A DNA stretch of 47,087 bases, from IMG/VR virus record IMGVR_UViG_3300027917_000066, positions 1 through 47,087 of that record; one strand, written 5' to 3'. How positions within the stretch are numbered: position 1 is the first letter of the stretch; every line of letters begins with the position of its first letter. Shown here piece by piece: positions 26,601 through 34,567 of this stretch. The position numbers were made by a program, and so were the translations under genes. Origin of the DNA: a virus. The notes under the pieces were generated by a model. It ran no database searches, was not told the origin of the DNA, and saw nothing but the letters and a program-made list of their open reading frames with translations.

Positions 26601-29600
26601 AGACTTTATGTCTTTGGCCTGCAAAAACTGGCAACGGACGGCGGCCCAGAAGCGGCAGGGAGCGTCTTTGCCTATGACACGGTAAAGAAAGCGAGCGTAA
26701 CACCAGAGATAGAGGCTGACGCTGAAGCGGCGGGTATGGATGCAAAAAAACTGGCCGAATGGCGACTTGCGGCGCAGATGTTTCTCGTGGGTTCAATAAA
26801 TTCACCGTCGTTTGTCCTTCGCCAGGTCAGGTCGGAGTTGGCTACTGAGCGAGGCAGGCCCGCTGGCATTACTCAATATCCCAAAGATGCCAAGCACAAA
26901 CCTGTTTCAATGGAGTACCTTGCCGAGTTAGGCGAAATCGCCAGGGGCGAAGTGTTTTCGATGACAAGCGCACTGCCGTTGCCATTGCGAAATGCCACTG
27001 AGTTGTCCTTTCAAAGAATGGCTGAGGAGGGTCCAAACGCACCATATCACGCGAACTGGCCGTTTGTGGGACGCACCCGGATCACAGGTACAGGTGCAGA
27101 GTTGCCTTATCAAATGGTCGAAGATATGACGTTGGTCCTGCTCCAAAACAAACGTAGCGGCCAATTTGAATATGAAGGAAACGTGATTGATGTGCCTGCC
27201 TCCCGACTGTCGTCGGACCAGATAGTCGGCTTACAACAATTACTAGACAAGGCAGACAGAGACAACATCGACCCATTCCCTTATGTTTGGGACCAGATGC
27301 TTTCTAGTCCTGCCTTTGAAAAGGCCACAAAAAAGGCATGGGAGCACGCCCGCAAACTCCTCCATCGGGCGGCCATTGGAATCTGGGAACAGAAGCAGGC
27401 CGCAGCAATCCAGGCAAATCCATTCATTCGCATGGACCAGGGGGTCAGTTGGCTGCCGAGCAAAAAGATATGGCGAGCCAAGGTCACATTGCCCGGCGAA
27501 CAACAACGCGATGTTGGTCAGAGTCGGAACAAAGAAGAGGCAATTGCTAAGCGGCGGCAATATCTCATTGCCAGAACCGGCAAGGACTATCATCAGTACG
27601 ACCTCCACACCATGCCTCGGTTGCAGGCTTTTCCGGATTATGATGAACAGGTGGTGCGTGTACGTTCGATAGATATTGCCCCGCGAATGTTCGTCCAGGC
27701 CCCCCCTTTGACCCGGCAGGGCGATGTGGACCTGTTAATAAAGAAGCACCGGCAGGCTGGTTACACCAAGAGAAACACTGCCATCAAGATGATGCCGGGC
27801 CAATATCCACAGAAGCCCACGGCAGAACAGATAATCGAAAATCGGGGTAAGGAATGGTACGATGACTACAAAGACGAAAATATCCAAATCCTCGGGCGAA
27901 CATATTTCGATAGGGATAGCGGACGAATCACTAGCGAGATATACATTGAGGACGCTCGTAGAGCTCGGATACTTGCCGAAGAACTATATCACCCAATCTA
28001 CGAAATTATCCGAGCAACAAGTCCAAGATATTTTGGACAAATTCAACGATGGTACGCTGGACGAAAAGGATATACCAAGCAGCGCATAGACGAAGCCTTC
28101 TCGAAAGAAATGGCCCTCATTGAAACGGGGGCCTTAAGAGCAAGTCGATCCGCATTGCCGGGAGGGGTGGTTACTGTGGCACAGGACATTTTTTCCGGCA
28201 AACGAAAAGTCAAGCAGGATACGATGGATAAGGTGGCTCAACAGTTTCTCCGGCCGCAACTGTCAATAGGGGAACCTGGTATTCGCCGGGCATATCACGA
28301 GGCAATTCAAGCCGCCATCGAATCCGGCGAGACGATCAGTCCAGAAATCTCACAGACCCATGCCCGCTGGCAGATGTCTCAGAGCGTAGGCGCTGCCCAG
28401 GCCGGCTTCGAATCCTACGATAAGATGATAGCGGCCGCCCTGGTTAAGGCCGAACGCTCGCACCAAGATGTCTATTTGTCCCAGGTCAAGCCCGGCGAGT
28501 GGCAGATCATGGAGCATGTCCCGATGACCGGGCACTTCACGATAGTCCGGACGGACAAGACCGTGGAGTTCATCAAACAGGCATCGCTCACGGCGAAAGA
28601 GGCCTTTGATTACCGCGAGAAACTCAAAGGCCCGATCCTCACCGACAAGGTCGAGCAGGTCCGCCAGAAGTTCAAGGACAAGCTCGAAAACGTCGACGCC
28701 CTCCGGGAGGAATTGCGTCAATTCCTCCGGGCGTCCCTGCCGCCCTCAAGAGAGAAAGACGTGGCGATGGGTTATCTCTTGAAGATCAGGCCCCAATCAA
28801 GAGACGTAACAAACATCAAGAACTTCGAAGCGGCATTACTCTACACCGACATGGCCGCTGAGAATCTCCGCAAGGCCCAGGCCATAGCCGACTATAAGAA
28901 TACCATCCGCGATCTTCGGAAAGTCTATGGAACCAAGGGCGGGACGTTCGGCAGGATGAGGCCTGAGTATGCCCGCAGGATCGAGCAGATCGTCGGCGCC
29001 ATAGACCCCTCGAAGATGACCACCCGAAAACGCAGCGATCTTGTAGGTCTTCAGGCGAAGATTCACGAATTGACAGACGCTCTGGCCGATGGACTCAGTG
29101 TACTCCAGGAACCCGATCCCGATCTTACGAATGAAACCGTCCTGGAGTTTCTGGCGATACCACAAGGACGAATATCCGAACTACGGCGGCTCGGCCAGAC
29201 TCCACTGCCGGATATGACCGCCCAGGAGATCGAATCAATCAATGAGTCCCTGGCCCTGCTCGTTGCGCACAATGAACTCAAGAACAGCCTTATGGGCAAG
29301 CGCGAGGCTCAGGAATTACAGGAGGCTCTTGCGACTATCATTGAGCAAATCCAACCGTCACCGAGAGCGAAAAAGGGAGAAGTTCCTTCCAAGGCCGGCA
29401 TCACAAAGAGAATGTCCCAACTGGCCGGCGAAACCCTGCCCACTGCCATCTTCAGGACCTTCGGCGGATTCGACAACACGGCGGCCAACTTCCTGCTGTG
29501 GGATGTACTCGAAGGGCTGAGTCAGCGTTACGTTCTTGAGCGGGAGATAAAACAGTTCGTCCAGACTGAGTTCGACAAGGCAGGCATCGACTACAAACTG

Positions 29601-31478
29601 GTCAAGAAGTGGCGAAAAACCACCCACAAATATCCGGGGATTCCAGACGTCAACGCCAAGGAACATACACCCGTCGAACTCAACGAAGAACAGTTATTGA
29701 GTATCCTGATGGACCTGCGCAATCCGGACAACCGGGCCGCCGCCCAGATGGGGTATCAGTGGAAGACCCGCAAATTCACCAGGGGCGAATGGCGGACCTT
29801 CCACCATTCCACCGGGCCGCTATCCCTCGAGCAACTAGGCCAGTTGGTTGAGCCCCTGGGCAAGAAGCATAAGCTCGCCGCCGACATTGCCAACGCAGTT
29901 CTCGATGAGCACACCAAGCGGGCCTTGTCCGAAACATCCCTGCGAATCTACAATCACGATTTGTTCAGAGTCCCACGCTATTGGGCCATGCACAGGGTCC
30001 TCCCGCGATCTTTGGGTGGGGCGAAGGCCAACATCCCATTGAGTGAAAGAGGCTTCACCAAAGAACGCCAGGGCGGTAGCCAGCCCTTGTGGCTCACGCC
30101 GTTCTTCGGCCAACTCGGCGACTCGATAGAGCAGAGTGCCGCCTACGCCAAGATGCTCCTGCCATTGTTCAACGCCAAAAGCATTCTTGCGAACAAAGAT
30201 TGGCAGGATGCCATGAAGCGGCAGGGCCGCATGGACGAGATGGATCAGATCATCGACACCTTCCTGCGGATGGAGCAGGCCGCGACTTCTCGAGATGCGC
30301 TGGAAATGTGGAGCGGCGCCTTGATGCGCAACTACGGTCGGTCGGTCCTGGGTCTTTACTTTGGATCAATCCTGGCTCAGTACGCCAGCGAGCCGATGTT
30401 GGCTTCGGTCGATCCAGTCCGATATTTCAAGCATGCGGCGATCTATTCCGAAGAAACCCAGGCGGAAATTGACGAGCATTCCGGCCTGTTGTGGAAGCGT
30501 CACGCCTCCGGGAGGATGGACAGGGACATAGGCGACGTGGCAGCCACCGACGCCGTGGACAACTTCTTCTTCGACCACCGAGGTTTGTTCAACCAGCCGA
30601 TGCGGTTGCAGATGGCTACTGATAATCGCGTTCTCCAAAAGGCGTGGCGCATGGCCAAAGATTACGTCGAGACAGAATTGAAACTCAAAGCCGACCACAA
30701 GGATTACTGGTCCGCCGTCGAGCGCAGGGCCTTGGAACTATCCTTAACGCAGCCGAATTGGGAACCATTCCTGCGATCAGAACTTCTGACGTCTAAAGCC
30801 AAGTTGACCAGGTTCCTGATGGCATTCCGTTCTCCAATCGAAGCCATGTACAACAGCCATCGTCGGGCCTTGGCGGCCGTGGAAAACAGCCTGCCGGGAG
30901 CAAACAAACAGTTGACTCTGTCCTATGCGGCGATCATATCGTCATTGCTCGTCTACCGGGTAATCAAGGAATTGTATTGGGCGGCAGTAGAGAATGCCCC
31001 TCGCCTCGCAGGCCTTGGCGGCCCCGACGAAGACGACGATGATCGGCCAAAGATACCCGAGCGTCTTGTATATGATGTGATCAACCTGGGTCCACCGGGA
31101 GTCGTCTTGAGTCCGCTGGTGGAACGATTGGTTGCCAGGATCATGGACAGGAGGACGCCCCGCAGCGTTCTGGAGCGCAACCCATTGGCTCAGGTCGTCG
31201 CAAGGTCCGAGCGGATTCTAGACCAGTTGGGTACAATGGTTCAGAAATATATTGACGGTGATCCGGATTGGGACGACAACGCCGACCGTTTAGCAATAGA
31301 CATATTGACGGTCTCATCGTATCTTGCGGGCGCGCCGGTAAGCAGTCTCGTTTCAATGTCGCGCCCGTGGCTTGAGAACGACCCGGAACTGTACGAGAAA
31401 CTGCAAAAACAAATGTCGCCTTATCAGGTACGCAAACGACTGAAGCAAAGGCTCGAAGATTTAGACATAGAAGAATAA
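23679..31478 (+). CDS. Giant internal virion protein D-like / polyvalent ejection protein (2,599 aa)
   Basis: The largest gene, in the T7 gp16 position, nearly twice the T7 length. Residues 1-430 are helical with membrane-like stretches and ELTEEELATILHGITG near 365. An Ala/Glu/Pro-rich linker lies at about 590-650. Long alpha/beta modules follow, then from about 1,420 a segment with ARILAEELYHPIYEII (EExxH, similar to but not a canonical HExxH metalloprotease site). The remainder is helical coiled coil, and the end has hydrophobic ANKQLTLSYAAIISSLLVYRV and an acidic GLGGPDEDDDD loop. Base composition turns more AT-rich between about 25,860 and 28,100, suggesting an acquired module. Enzymatic roles (peptidase, transglycosylase) are not proven. 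Confidence 0.7.
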   Translation: MAKPVITTVAKEGPEIKTRPEFGLLIDQHWDRYVDSLVGEAQQTPEAHKERLQKAWDYSQALPPLPPEEAYPIVDILDRSKKRGRLEELKRGFAGHPIDILPWASSIAGGIEVGTAYMAKVRLDDPEFDYEAMAREKRAKLMRGNPFWTLPLTDFKPMRVGIPDELTDQQIAEDITAERLRERDLKTWGDFYNRMAELEENQDSDWFKYGKGLQQLIPWGIEIASTAGLYRYTNVSARKMLQRHMKNRIGKKVAGWFVGSAITSQLMVHRTFKNTMEQQMQHGRGWAYSTLYGWGETAIEYGSEQAGGGIIGAAGKGFQKLPFGKLLVEKFGQVWMKASPKNTWSMFVKNTASRHGWHGMLGELTEEELATILHGITGTETFGLPADAPWEDRLVAGLKQDLDEIHITAGVLAAPGGAQVTISHIGQAVSRIQMARMIQEDVGVSKPVAQKAVQLRKGPGLAWANAYLTKAKVEGEEAANQALADKTLFPEEAEVPPADLQKVFGKPSEVVSQFRENEKAEFFGFAMPIFSTAEPSVEQKQAAASTLIEAIEGLPLPVAPRDRREWAETIVNQVAEQAKAENITDQEQIKTLIYERAAAEIAQEVADLAPEAAATKAAGEEAPAVGAEGVAAPAAGEGPVELSAEDHQRLKELGYSEQNIDDLKAVAPQELREILEKGTPAELRDVQNLIRAEKRLAAQQWREPKAPDENWQIELMRQWHELGRLDDESKRKILGPIWDYPIPEIAMMTISESWEKRGKIGPGAAITWKELVRGADGKNAIERIIDEIGDFDIVIETAGFKGGLEPFELGDIVGLEKGKALRALGEKWQEYLESGRSIQMKASEFIEPGAQEGFTRGQEIIGELQKSWDIRWVRPADVYRRPEPTVEEPPTKPTHEMTFEEYKEQQQKKGPRESVGNVPSHRQTIMERGENSTVEMLQAIDEQFSSPTFPETVLYHIAARVAHKNRLDTSEMLARLYVFGLQKLATDGGPEAAGSVFAYDTVKKASVTPEIEADAEAAGMDAKKLAEWRLAAQMFLVGSINSPSFVLRQVRSELATERGRPAGITQYPKDAKHKPVSMEYLAELGEIARGEVFSMTSALPLPLRNATELSFQRMAEEGPNAPYHANWPFVGRTRITGTGAELPYQMVEDMTLVLLQNKRSGQFEYEGNVIDVPASRLSSDQIVGLQQLLDKADRDNIDPFPYVWDQMLSSPAFEKATKKAWEHARKLLHRAAIGIWEQKQAAAIQANPFIRMDQGVSWLPSKKIWRAKVTLPGEQQRDVGQSRNKEEAIAKRRQYLIARTGKDYHQYDLHTMPRLQAFPDYDEQVVRVRSIDIAPRMFVQAPPLTRQGDVDLLIKKHRQAGYTKRNTAIKMMPGQYPQKPTAEQIIENRGKEWYDDYKDENIQILGRTYFDRDSGRITSEIYIEDARRARILAEELYHPIYEIIRATSPRYFGQIQRWYAGRKGYTKQRIDEAFSKEMALIETGALRASRSALPGGVVTVAQDIFSGKRKVKQDTMDKVAQQFLRPQLSIGEPGIRRAYHEAIQAAIESGETISPEISQTHARWQMSQSVGAAQAGFESYDKMIAAALVKAERSHQDVYLSQVKPGEWQIMEHVPMTGHFTIVRTDKTVEFIKQASLTAKEAFDYREKLKGPILTDKVEQVRQKFKDKLENVDALREELRQFLRASLPPSREKDVAMGYLLKIRPQSRDVTNIKNFEAALLYTDMAAENLRKAQAIADYKNTIRDLRKVYGTKGGTFGRMRPEYARRIEQIVGAIDPSKMTTRKRSDLVGLQAKIHELTDALADGLSVLQEPDPDLTNETVLEFLAIPQGRISELRRLGQTPLPDMTAQEIESINESLALLVAHNELKNSLMGKREAQELQEALATIIEQIQPSPRAKKGEVPSKAGITKRMSQLAGETLPTAIFRTFGGFDNTAANFLLWDVLEGLSQRYVLEREIKQFVQTEFDKAGIDYKLVKKWRKTTHKYPGIPDVNAKEHTPVELNEEQLLSILMDLRNPDNRAAAQMGYQWKTRKFTRGEWRTFHHSTGPLSLEQLGQLVEPLGKKHKLAADIANAVLDEHTKRALSETSLRIYNHDLFRVPRYWAMHRVLPRSLGGAKANIPLSERGFTKERQGGSQPLWLTPFFGQLGDSIEQSAAYAKMLLPLFNAKSILANKDWQDAMKRQGRMDEMDQIIDTFLRMEQAATSRDALEMWSGALMRNYGRSVLGLYFGSILAQYASEPMLASVDPVRYFKHAAIYSEETQAEIDEHSGLLWKRHASGRMDRDIGDVAATDAVDNFFFDHRGLFNQPMRLQMATDNRVLQKAWRMAKDYVETELKLKADHKDYWSAVERRALELSLTQPNWEPFLRSELLTSKAKLTRFLMAFRSPIEAMYNSHRRALAAVENSLPGANKQLTLSYAAIISSLLVYRVIKELYWAAVENAPRLAGLGGPDEDDDDRPKIPERLVYDVINLGPPGVVLSPLVERLVARIMDRRTPRSVLERNPLAQVVARSERILDQLGTMVQKYIDGDPDWDDNADRLAIDILTVSSYLAGAPVSSLVSMSRPWLENDPELYEKLQKQMSPYQVRKRLKQRLEDLDIEE

Positions 31479-31491
31479 AGCCGAGGGAATT

Positions 31492-31773
31492 ATGCCGCCC
31501 GAGAACAAAATGCTGGTGTGGATTAGATCGTTATGGCCCCTGGTAGTCGCCCTGGTGGCAGCAGTGATGCTGTTCACCAAAGTCCAGGATGATCAGCAGG
31601 ACTTACAGCAAGCACTGACGAAGCATCTGGCTCGCAGCATCGAGACCGACAAGGAGTTGGCCGATTGCAAGATAGCCATCCGAACAGTGCAGACTGACCT
31701 GCGATGGATACGCGAGGGCGTTGCCGCTAACGCACAGACGTTGGAAGACATCCGGCTGGAGCTAAGGAAATGA
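31492..31773 (+). CDS. Single-pass membrane protein with coiled coil, lysis-region candidate
   Basis: 93 residues. One transmembrane helix (residues 8-28, WIRSLWPLVVALVAAVMLF), then a long charged coiled coil (DDQQDLQQALTKHLARSIETDKEL). This layout fits an inner-membrane spanin-like or phage membrane accessory protein. GAGGG lies about 5 nt before the ATG. Part of a tightly overlapping set of small genes at the end of the late operon, where lysis genes are expected. Confidence 0.55.
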   Translation: MPPENKMLVWIRSLWPLVVALVAAVMLFTKVQDDQQDLQQALTKHLARSIETDKELADCKIAIRTVQTDLRWIREGVAANAQTLEDIRLELRK

Positions 31774-31994
31774 ACTGCAAACCGGAGCACGCGCAAAGGA
31801 TTCTCGAACTGCTGTTGATATTGGTTCTGATTATTGCCTGGATCATGATCGACAGATTCAAGGAACCGAGGGTCGAGGCAGAGCCCATGCCTGAGATATA
31901 CCAGGACGTCCAGGCCGAGTCGTTCGAACTCGCCCAGGAGATTGTACAACAGGAAACCGAACTCGAAGAGATCAAGGAACTTACGAAACAATGA
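31770..31994 (+). CDS. Small single-pass membrane protein
   Basis: 74 residues. Transmembrane helix at 10-27 (ILELLLILVLIIAWIMI), followed by an acidic, Glu/Gln-rich helical tail. The ATG overlaps the previous stop and AAGGA precedes it. Could be a holin-like or spanin-like partner of the preceding protein; neither is demonstrated. Confidence 0.55.
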   Translation: MNCKPEHAQRILELLLILVLIIAWIMIDRFKEPRVEAEPMPEIYQDVQAESFELAQEIVQQETELEEIKELTKQ

Positions 31995-32230
31995 AAGTCT
32001 CCGAGCACTTCGTTCTCATCAAAGACATCAGGGACAGTCTCGCCCTGGCCTTCGAGCGGTTCAAGAAGGAGCATCACGACGACTGCGAGTGCTGGTTCAG
32101 CCTGGAGTGGGGTATGTGTATGAATGCTTTTGACGATACGGAGCGCACCAAGGCGCTCGATGAACTGGAGAAACAGTACAAACGATTGGAGGCCCCAGAT
32201 GGACATTCCGGAAACCCAGACCCTTGCTGA
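31991..32230 (+). CDS. Hypothetical soluble protein
   Basis: 79 residues, helical, with a Cys pair (DDCECWFSLEWGMC) around residues 31-44. The start overlaps the previous stop and the end overlaps the following gene by about 30 nt. No family was recognised. Confidence 0.45.
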   Translation: MKVSEHFVLIKDIRDSLALAFERFKKEHHDDCECWFSLEWGMCMNAFDDTERTKALDELEKQYKRLEAPDGHSGNPDPC

Positions 32231-32384
32231 GAAACTCGCTCACAAGAAATTTGCGATCGCGCTGCTTTTTGTCTGGAAGGCGCTCAGCGGAGAGATTACA
32301 CTTCAGAGGTTGATCGTGGCGGCCATAGTGGCGATTGCCGCTATCATCTGCCAGACCTATCTTGACAGAAAGGAGACACAATGA
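32199..32384 (+). CDS. Small membrane protein, holin-like candidate
   Basis: 61 residues. Start at ATG 32199 after GGAGG, in preference to the in-frame ATG at 32124. A hydrophobic segment (residues 36-52, LQRLIVAAIVAIAAIICQ) and a weaker one at 18-30 suggest one or two membrane passes. A holin is possible from size and location; no endolysin is recognisable nearby. The stop overlaps the lipoprotein start. Confidence 0.5.
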   Translation: MDIPETQTLAEKLAHKKFAIALLFVWKALSGEITLQRLIVAAIVAIAAIICQTYLDRKETQ

Positions 32385-32872
32385 GAACTGTAATTGTACT
32401 GATGGCTATGTTGCTGCTGGTCGGATGCGGCCAGAGCATGAGCATCGAGGCGGGCCGTGCCCAGAGAACAGACCTCAAGACGAGACTCCTCGTGGAGGTT
32501 GTCGATGGCGTCGAGGTCGGCCCTGTGGCGACGTGGACCGACGCTGAGGAACTCGATAATTCACCGCCGGAACCGAGCGGCGCAGGGGTGTGCATCAAGC
32601 TAACGGCCTCTTGGGTGGGAGGGGCTACCGACCAGGACCCTGCCGCGCCTTGGCCGTTGCCCGGCCTGGAGAACGTCCGGCTGGTCCCCTATGCGACTAT
32701 CGAGTGGCTGGATTATGTCGACAACGACAACTGGTCGAACTGGCAGCCGCAATACGGTCTTGGCACCGAAATGGAACTGGCCGAGAACCTGTACCTATAC
32801 AGCGAATACAGCACTGGTGACACCCTGCCAGATGATGTGTACCTCGGGCTGGGATATGGCTTTGAGTTTTAG
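32381..32872 (+). CDS. Outer-membrane-like lipoprotein
   Basis: 163 residues after AAAGGAG. The N-terminus RTVIVLMAMLLLVGCGQ is a lipoprotein signal with a lipobox at Cys16. The rest alternates polar and aromatic strands (LYLYSEYSTG, then VYLGLGYGFEF) and ends in Phe, like the beta-signal of outer-membrane barrels. About 145 mature residues would allow only a small barrel or half barrel. Possible roles: superinfection exclusion, receptor masking, or an outer-membrane spanin. It is the last late gene before a strong terminator. Confidence 0.6.
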   Translation: MRTVIVLMAMLLLVGCGQSMSIEAGRAQRTDLKTRLLVEVVDGVEVGPVATWTDAEELDNSPPEPSGAGVCIKLTASWVGGATDQDPAAPWPLPGLENVRLVPYATIEWLDYVDNDNWSNWQPQYGLGTEMELAENLYLYSEYSTGDTLPDDVYLGLGYGFEF

Positions 32873-32883
32873 ACCCCTCCTCC

Positions 32884-32932
32884 AAGGGCAGTCGTTATAT
32901 CAGGGCGCTCCCCAGGCGCCCTGATTGCCCTT
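32884..32932 (+). terminator. Large hairpin terminator at end of the late module
   Basis: Perfect 10-bp stem ATCAGGGCGC/GCGCCCTGAT with a 7-nt loop. It is extended by an outer 7-bp stem AAGGGCA/TGCCCTT (32884-32890 with 32926-32932) with an 8-nt bulge on one side. Followed by ATTAGGG, without a clean T-run. It starts 12 nt after the lipoprotein stop and directly abuts promoter P1. Confidence 0.7.
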
Positions 32933-32934
32933 AT

Positions 32935-33002
32935 TAGGGAGAGTATGTATTTTTGAAAAATCTCAGATTCACTCTTGACCTCGGTTGCCAAACTGTTAAT
33001 TT
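32935..33002 (+). promoter_or_regulatory. Early promoter P1 (sigma-70-like) with upstream element
   Basis: -35 TTGACC (32975-32980), 16-bp spacer, -10 TAATTT (32997-33002). Upstream is TAGGGAGAGTATGTATTTT (from 32935), which recurs almost unchanged and at the same 21-nt distance in promoter P2 on the other strand. The expected start falls on the 13-mer TATGGCAACTGTA at 33008. It drives the ERF-like and replication genes. Confidence 0.7.
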
Positions 33003-33007
33003 GAACG

Positions 33008-33076
33008 TATGGCAACTGTAACATCAACTCAATCTTCACTCTCTCCTGCCGGTCCTCCGCATCTACAGTTGCCATA
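33008..33076 (+). repeat. 13-bp inverted repeat at the P1 start site
   Basis: TATGGCAACTGTA (33008-33020) and its exact reverse complement (33064-33076). A third exact copy lies at the P2 start site (45283-45295, reading TATGGCAACTGTA on the minus strand). It could be an operator, or the pairing 5' end of a leader RNA. Confidence 0.85.
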
Positions 33077-33207
33077 CCGTAGTGTCAACCCGGCAGGAGG
33101 CTGGCTTCATGTCAGCGGGCGGCCACGTATGGCCCCCGCCGGCTGTTTTCATCACCTCTTGGCTCGCATCGGTTTCTTACTCCCTCCCTCCGGTGCGAGC
33201 CTGTTTT
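33008..33207 (+). promoter_or_regulatory. Structured 5' leader of the ERF operon
   Basis: About 210 nt with no gene between P1 and the ERF-like start. Helix A is the 13-bp inverted repeat (33008-33020 with 33064-33076). Helix B is CTCCTGCCGG/CCGGCAGGAG (33043-33052 with 33090-33099). A and B cross, so they form a pseudoknot or exclude each other. Hairpin C is GCGGG-C-GGCC/GGCC-C-CCGC (33115-33139), followed by TGTTTTC. Hairpin D (33162-33200, 11 bp with one G-T) is followed by CTGTTTTA. C and D look like weak terminators, consistent with attenuation. Confidence 0.5.
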
Positions 33208-33221
33208 ACTAAGGAGTCATC

Positions 33222-33884
33222 ATGACTAAGAAGAAAGTATCAAGAAAGAAGACGAAGAAAAAAGTGGTTCGCAAGAAGGCAACACGCCGGAAAGCCGAGC
33301 CGAGAGGCTTCGTAACAGGAATGATAGACCGTGGCGGTATTGATCGCGGGTTGAGGATCAAGCTCTTTGCAAAGCTGATGGCGGTCTGTGATGAGATAAC
33401 ACAATTTGAGGCATCGCGGAACCCCGCAGAAGGGTCGGAGGGAATCGAGTTTGGATACACCCGCGCCGCCGAAGTCCTTGCTGAATATGGCCGAGCGTTC
33501 CGGGCTCACCGACTGCACTGGCGCCCGATCCACAAACAACTCCACGTCACTGTAAGGCAGGTATTCATCACCGTCGAATACGAGTTGACTGATGTGGACA
33601 CCGGCTATTCAATCCGGTTTACCGGGATAGGCCAGGGCAATAATGGTGTGTGGGCTGTGAACTCGGCACAAACTGTCGCGTTGAAGCAAGCCTTGTTGGA
33701 AATGGGCATGGTCTATTGGGAGGAACCGCCCGAACCCGAACGTGAATCACCGAACCCGTGGGATTATCAGGACCAACCTCACACCGCAGCCGAGGCCATT
33801 GAGGCTCTGGGAGAGTTTTTCGCCAACTACAAGGCCGCGAAAGCCGCAGCGGACGACAAGAAGCGGCGCAAACAAAAATCTTAG
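33222..33884 (+). CDS. ERF-like single-strand annealing recombinase
   Basis: 220 residues after AAGGAG. The N-terminal 30 residues are Lys/Arg-rich. The core resembles the ERF family: YTRAAEVLAEYGRAFRAHRLHWRP, FITVEYELTDVDTGYSIRFTGIG, then NSAQTVALKQALLEMGMVYW, corresponding to the ERF block that ends in a Lys-containing helix before 'LL.LP.'-type motifs. ERF proteins anneal complementary DNA during phage recombination or genome circularisation. The acidic-Pro linker and basic C-terminus fit a protein-interaction tail. First gene of the early operon. Confidence 0.65.
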   Translation: MTKKKVSRKKTKKKVVRKKATRRKAEPRGFVTGMIDRGGIDRGLRIKLFAKLMAVCDEITQFEASRNPAEGSEGIEFGYTRAAEVLAEYGRAFRAHRLHWRPIHKQLHVTVRQVFITVEYELTDVDTGYSIRFTGIGQGNNGVWAVNSAQTVALKQALLEMGMVYWEEPPEPERESPNPWDYQDQPHTAAEAIEALGEFFANYKAAKAAADDKKRRKQKS

Positions 33885-33901
33885 TCTGAAAGGAAACCAT
33901 T

Positions 33902-34567
33902 ATGGAAACAGTACAACAGACACTTACAGCACTGAGGCCGCGCGAGGCCAAAGACCTGCAAGTAGCGATGGAGGCTTTCAAGGCCGACATCAAGGAAGGC
34001 GAAGGGAGGTTGGACGTTCCGGTCGAGACGAAGACCGACTTTGAAGTCAACTCGGCCCTCGCCCTTCGACTGAGCAAGGCGAACAAGGAAATAGAGAAGA
34101 TTCGCAAGAAGGCCAACGAGGAACACCACAACAGCATCAAGCACAACAACGGACTCGTCAAGCCGATCACCGATCAGGTGAACAATCTGGTCAGGGCGAT
34201 CCGCAGCCAGAACGACGTCTACCTCCGAGAGCAGCAGCGCATCCAGCGCGAAGAAGAAGAGAAAGCCCGACGCATCGAGGAAGGCCGCAGGAAGGCTCAG
34301 GAGACCCGCGCCGCTCAAGGCATGAAGGTAAAGCCGGTAGAGGATCTCGCCCCCGTAGCGAGGCCTGTGGACTTCAAAAAGACTACGGCCGTCCAGATCA
34401 AAAAGGTCTGGCAGTGGAAGATCGTTGACTACGCCAAGGTGCCGGAATCCATGAAGAAGGAAAATTGGCAGCGTGATTCCATTGACGGGCGTGCTGTGAT
34501 TTCCGCAGGCAAAGACGGCATTGAAATCCCCGGCATCGAAGTCTGGGCCGAGGACAGAAGTTATTGA
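33902..34567 (+). CDS. Coiled-coil recombination-associated phage protein
   Basis: 221 residues after AAAGGAAA. Residues 45-140 are a long Glu/Lys/Arg coiled coil. The C-terminal domain reads KVWQWKIVDYAKVPESM and ends GIEIPGIEVWAED, a pattern common in phage proteins encoded beside annealing recombinases, with a short beta domain after a coiled coil. Probably works with the ERF-like protein; no catalytic residues seen. Confidence 0.6.
   Translation: METVQQTLTALRPREAKDLQVAMEAFKADIKEGEGRLDVPVETKTDFEVNSALALRLSKANKEIEKIRKKANEEHHNSIKHNNGLVKPITDQVNNLVRAIRSQNDVYLREQQRIQREEEEKARRIEEGRRKAQETRAAQGMKVKPVEDLAPVARPVDFKKTTAVQIKKVWQWKIVDYAKVPESMKKENWQRDSIDGRAVISAGKDGIEIPGIEVWAEDRSY

Noticed and set aside
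33040-33100. Possible leftward promoter (TTGACA on the minus strand next to the 13-mer)
   Set aside because: The only -10 match is weak (TAGATG) and no minus-strand gene lies downstream.
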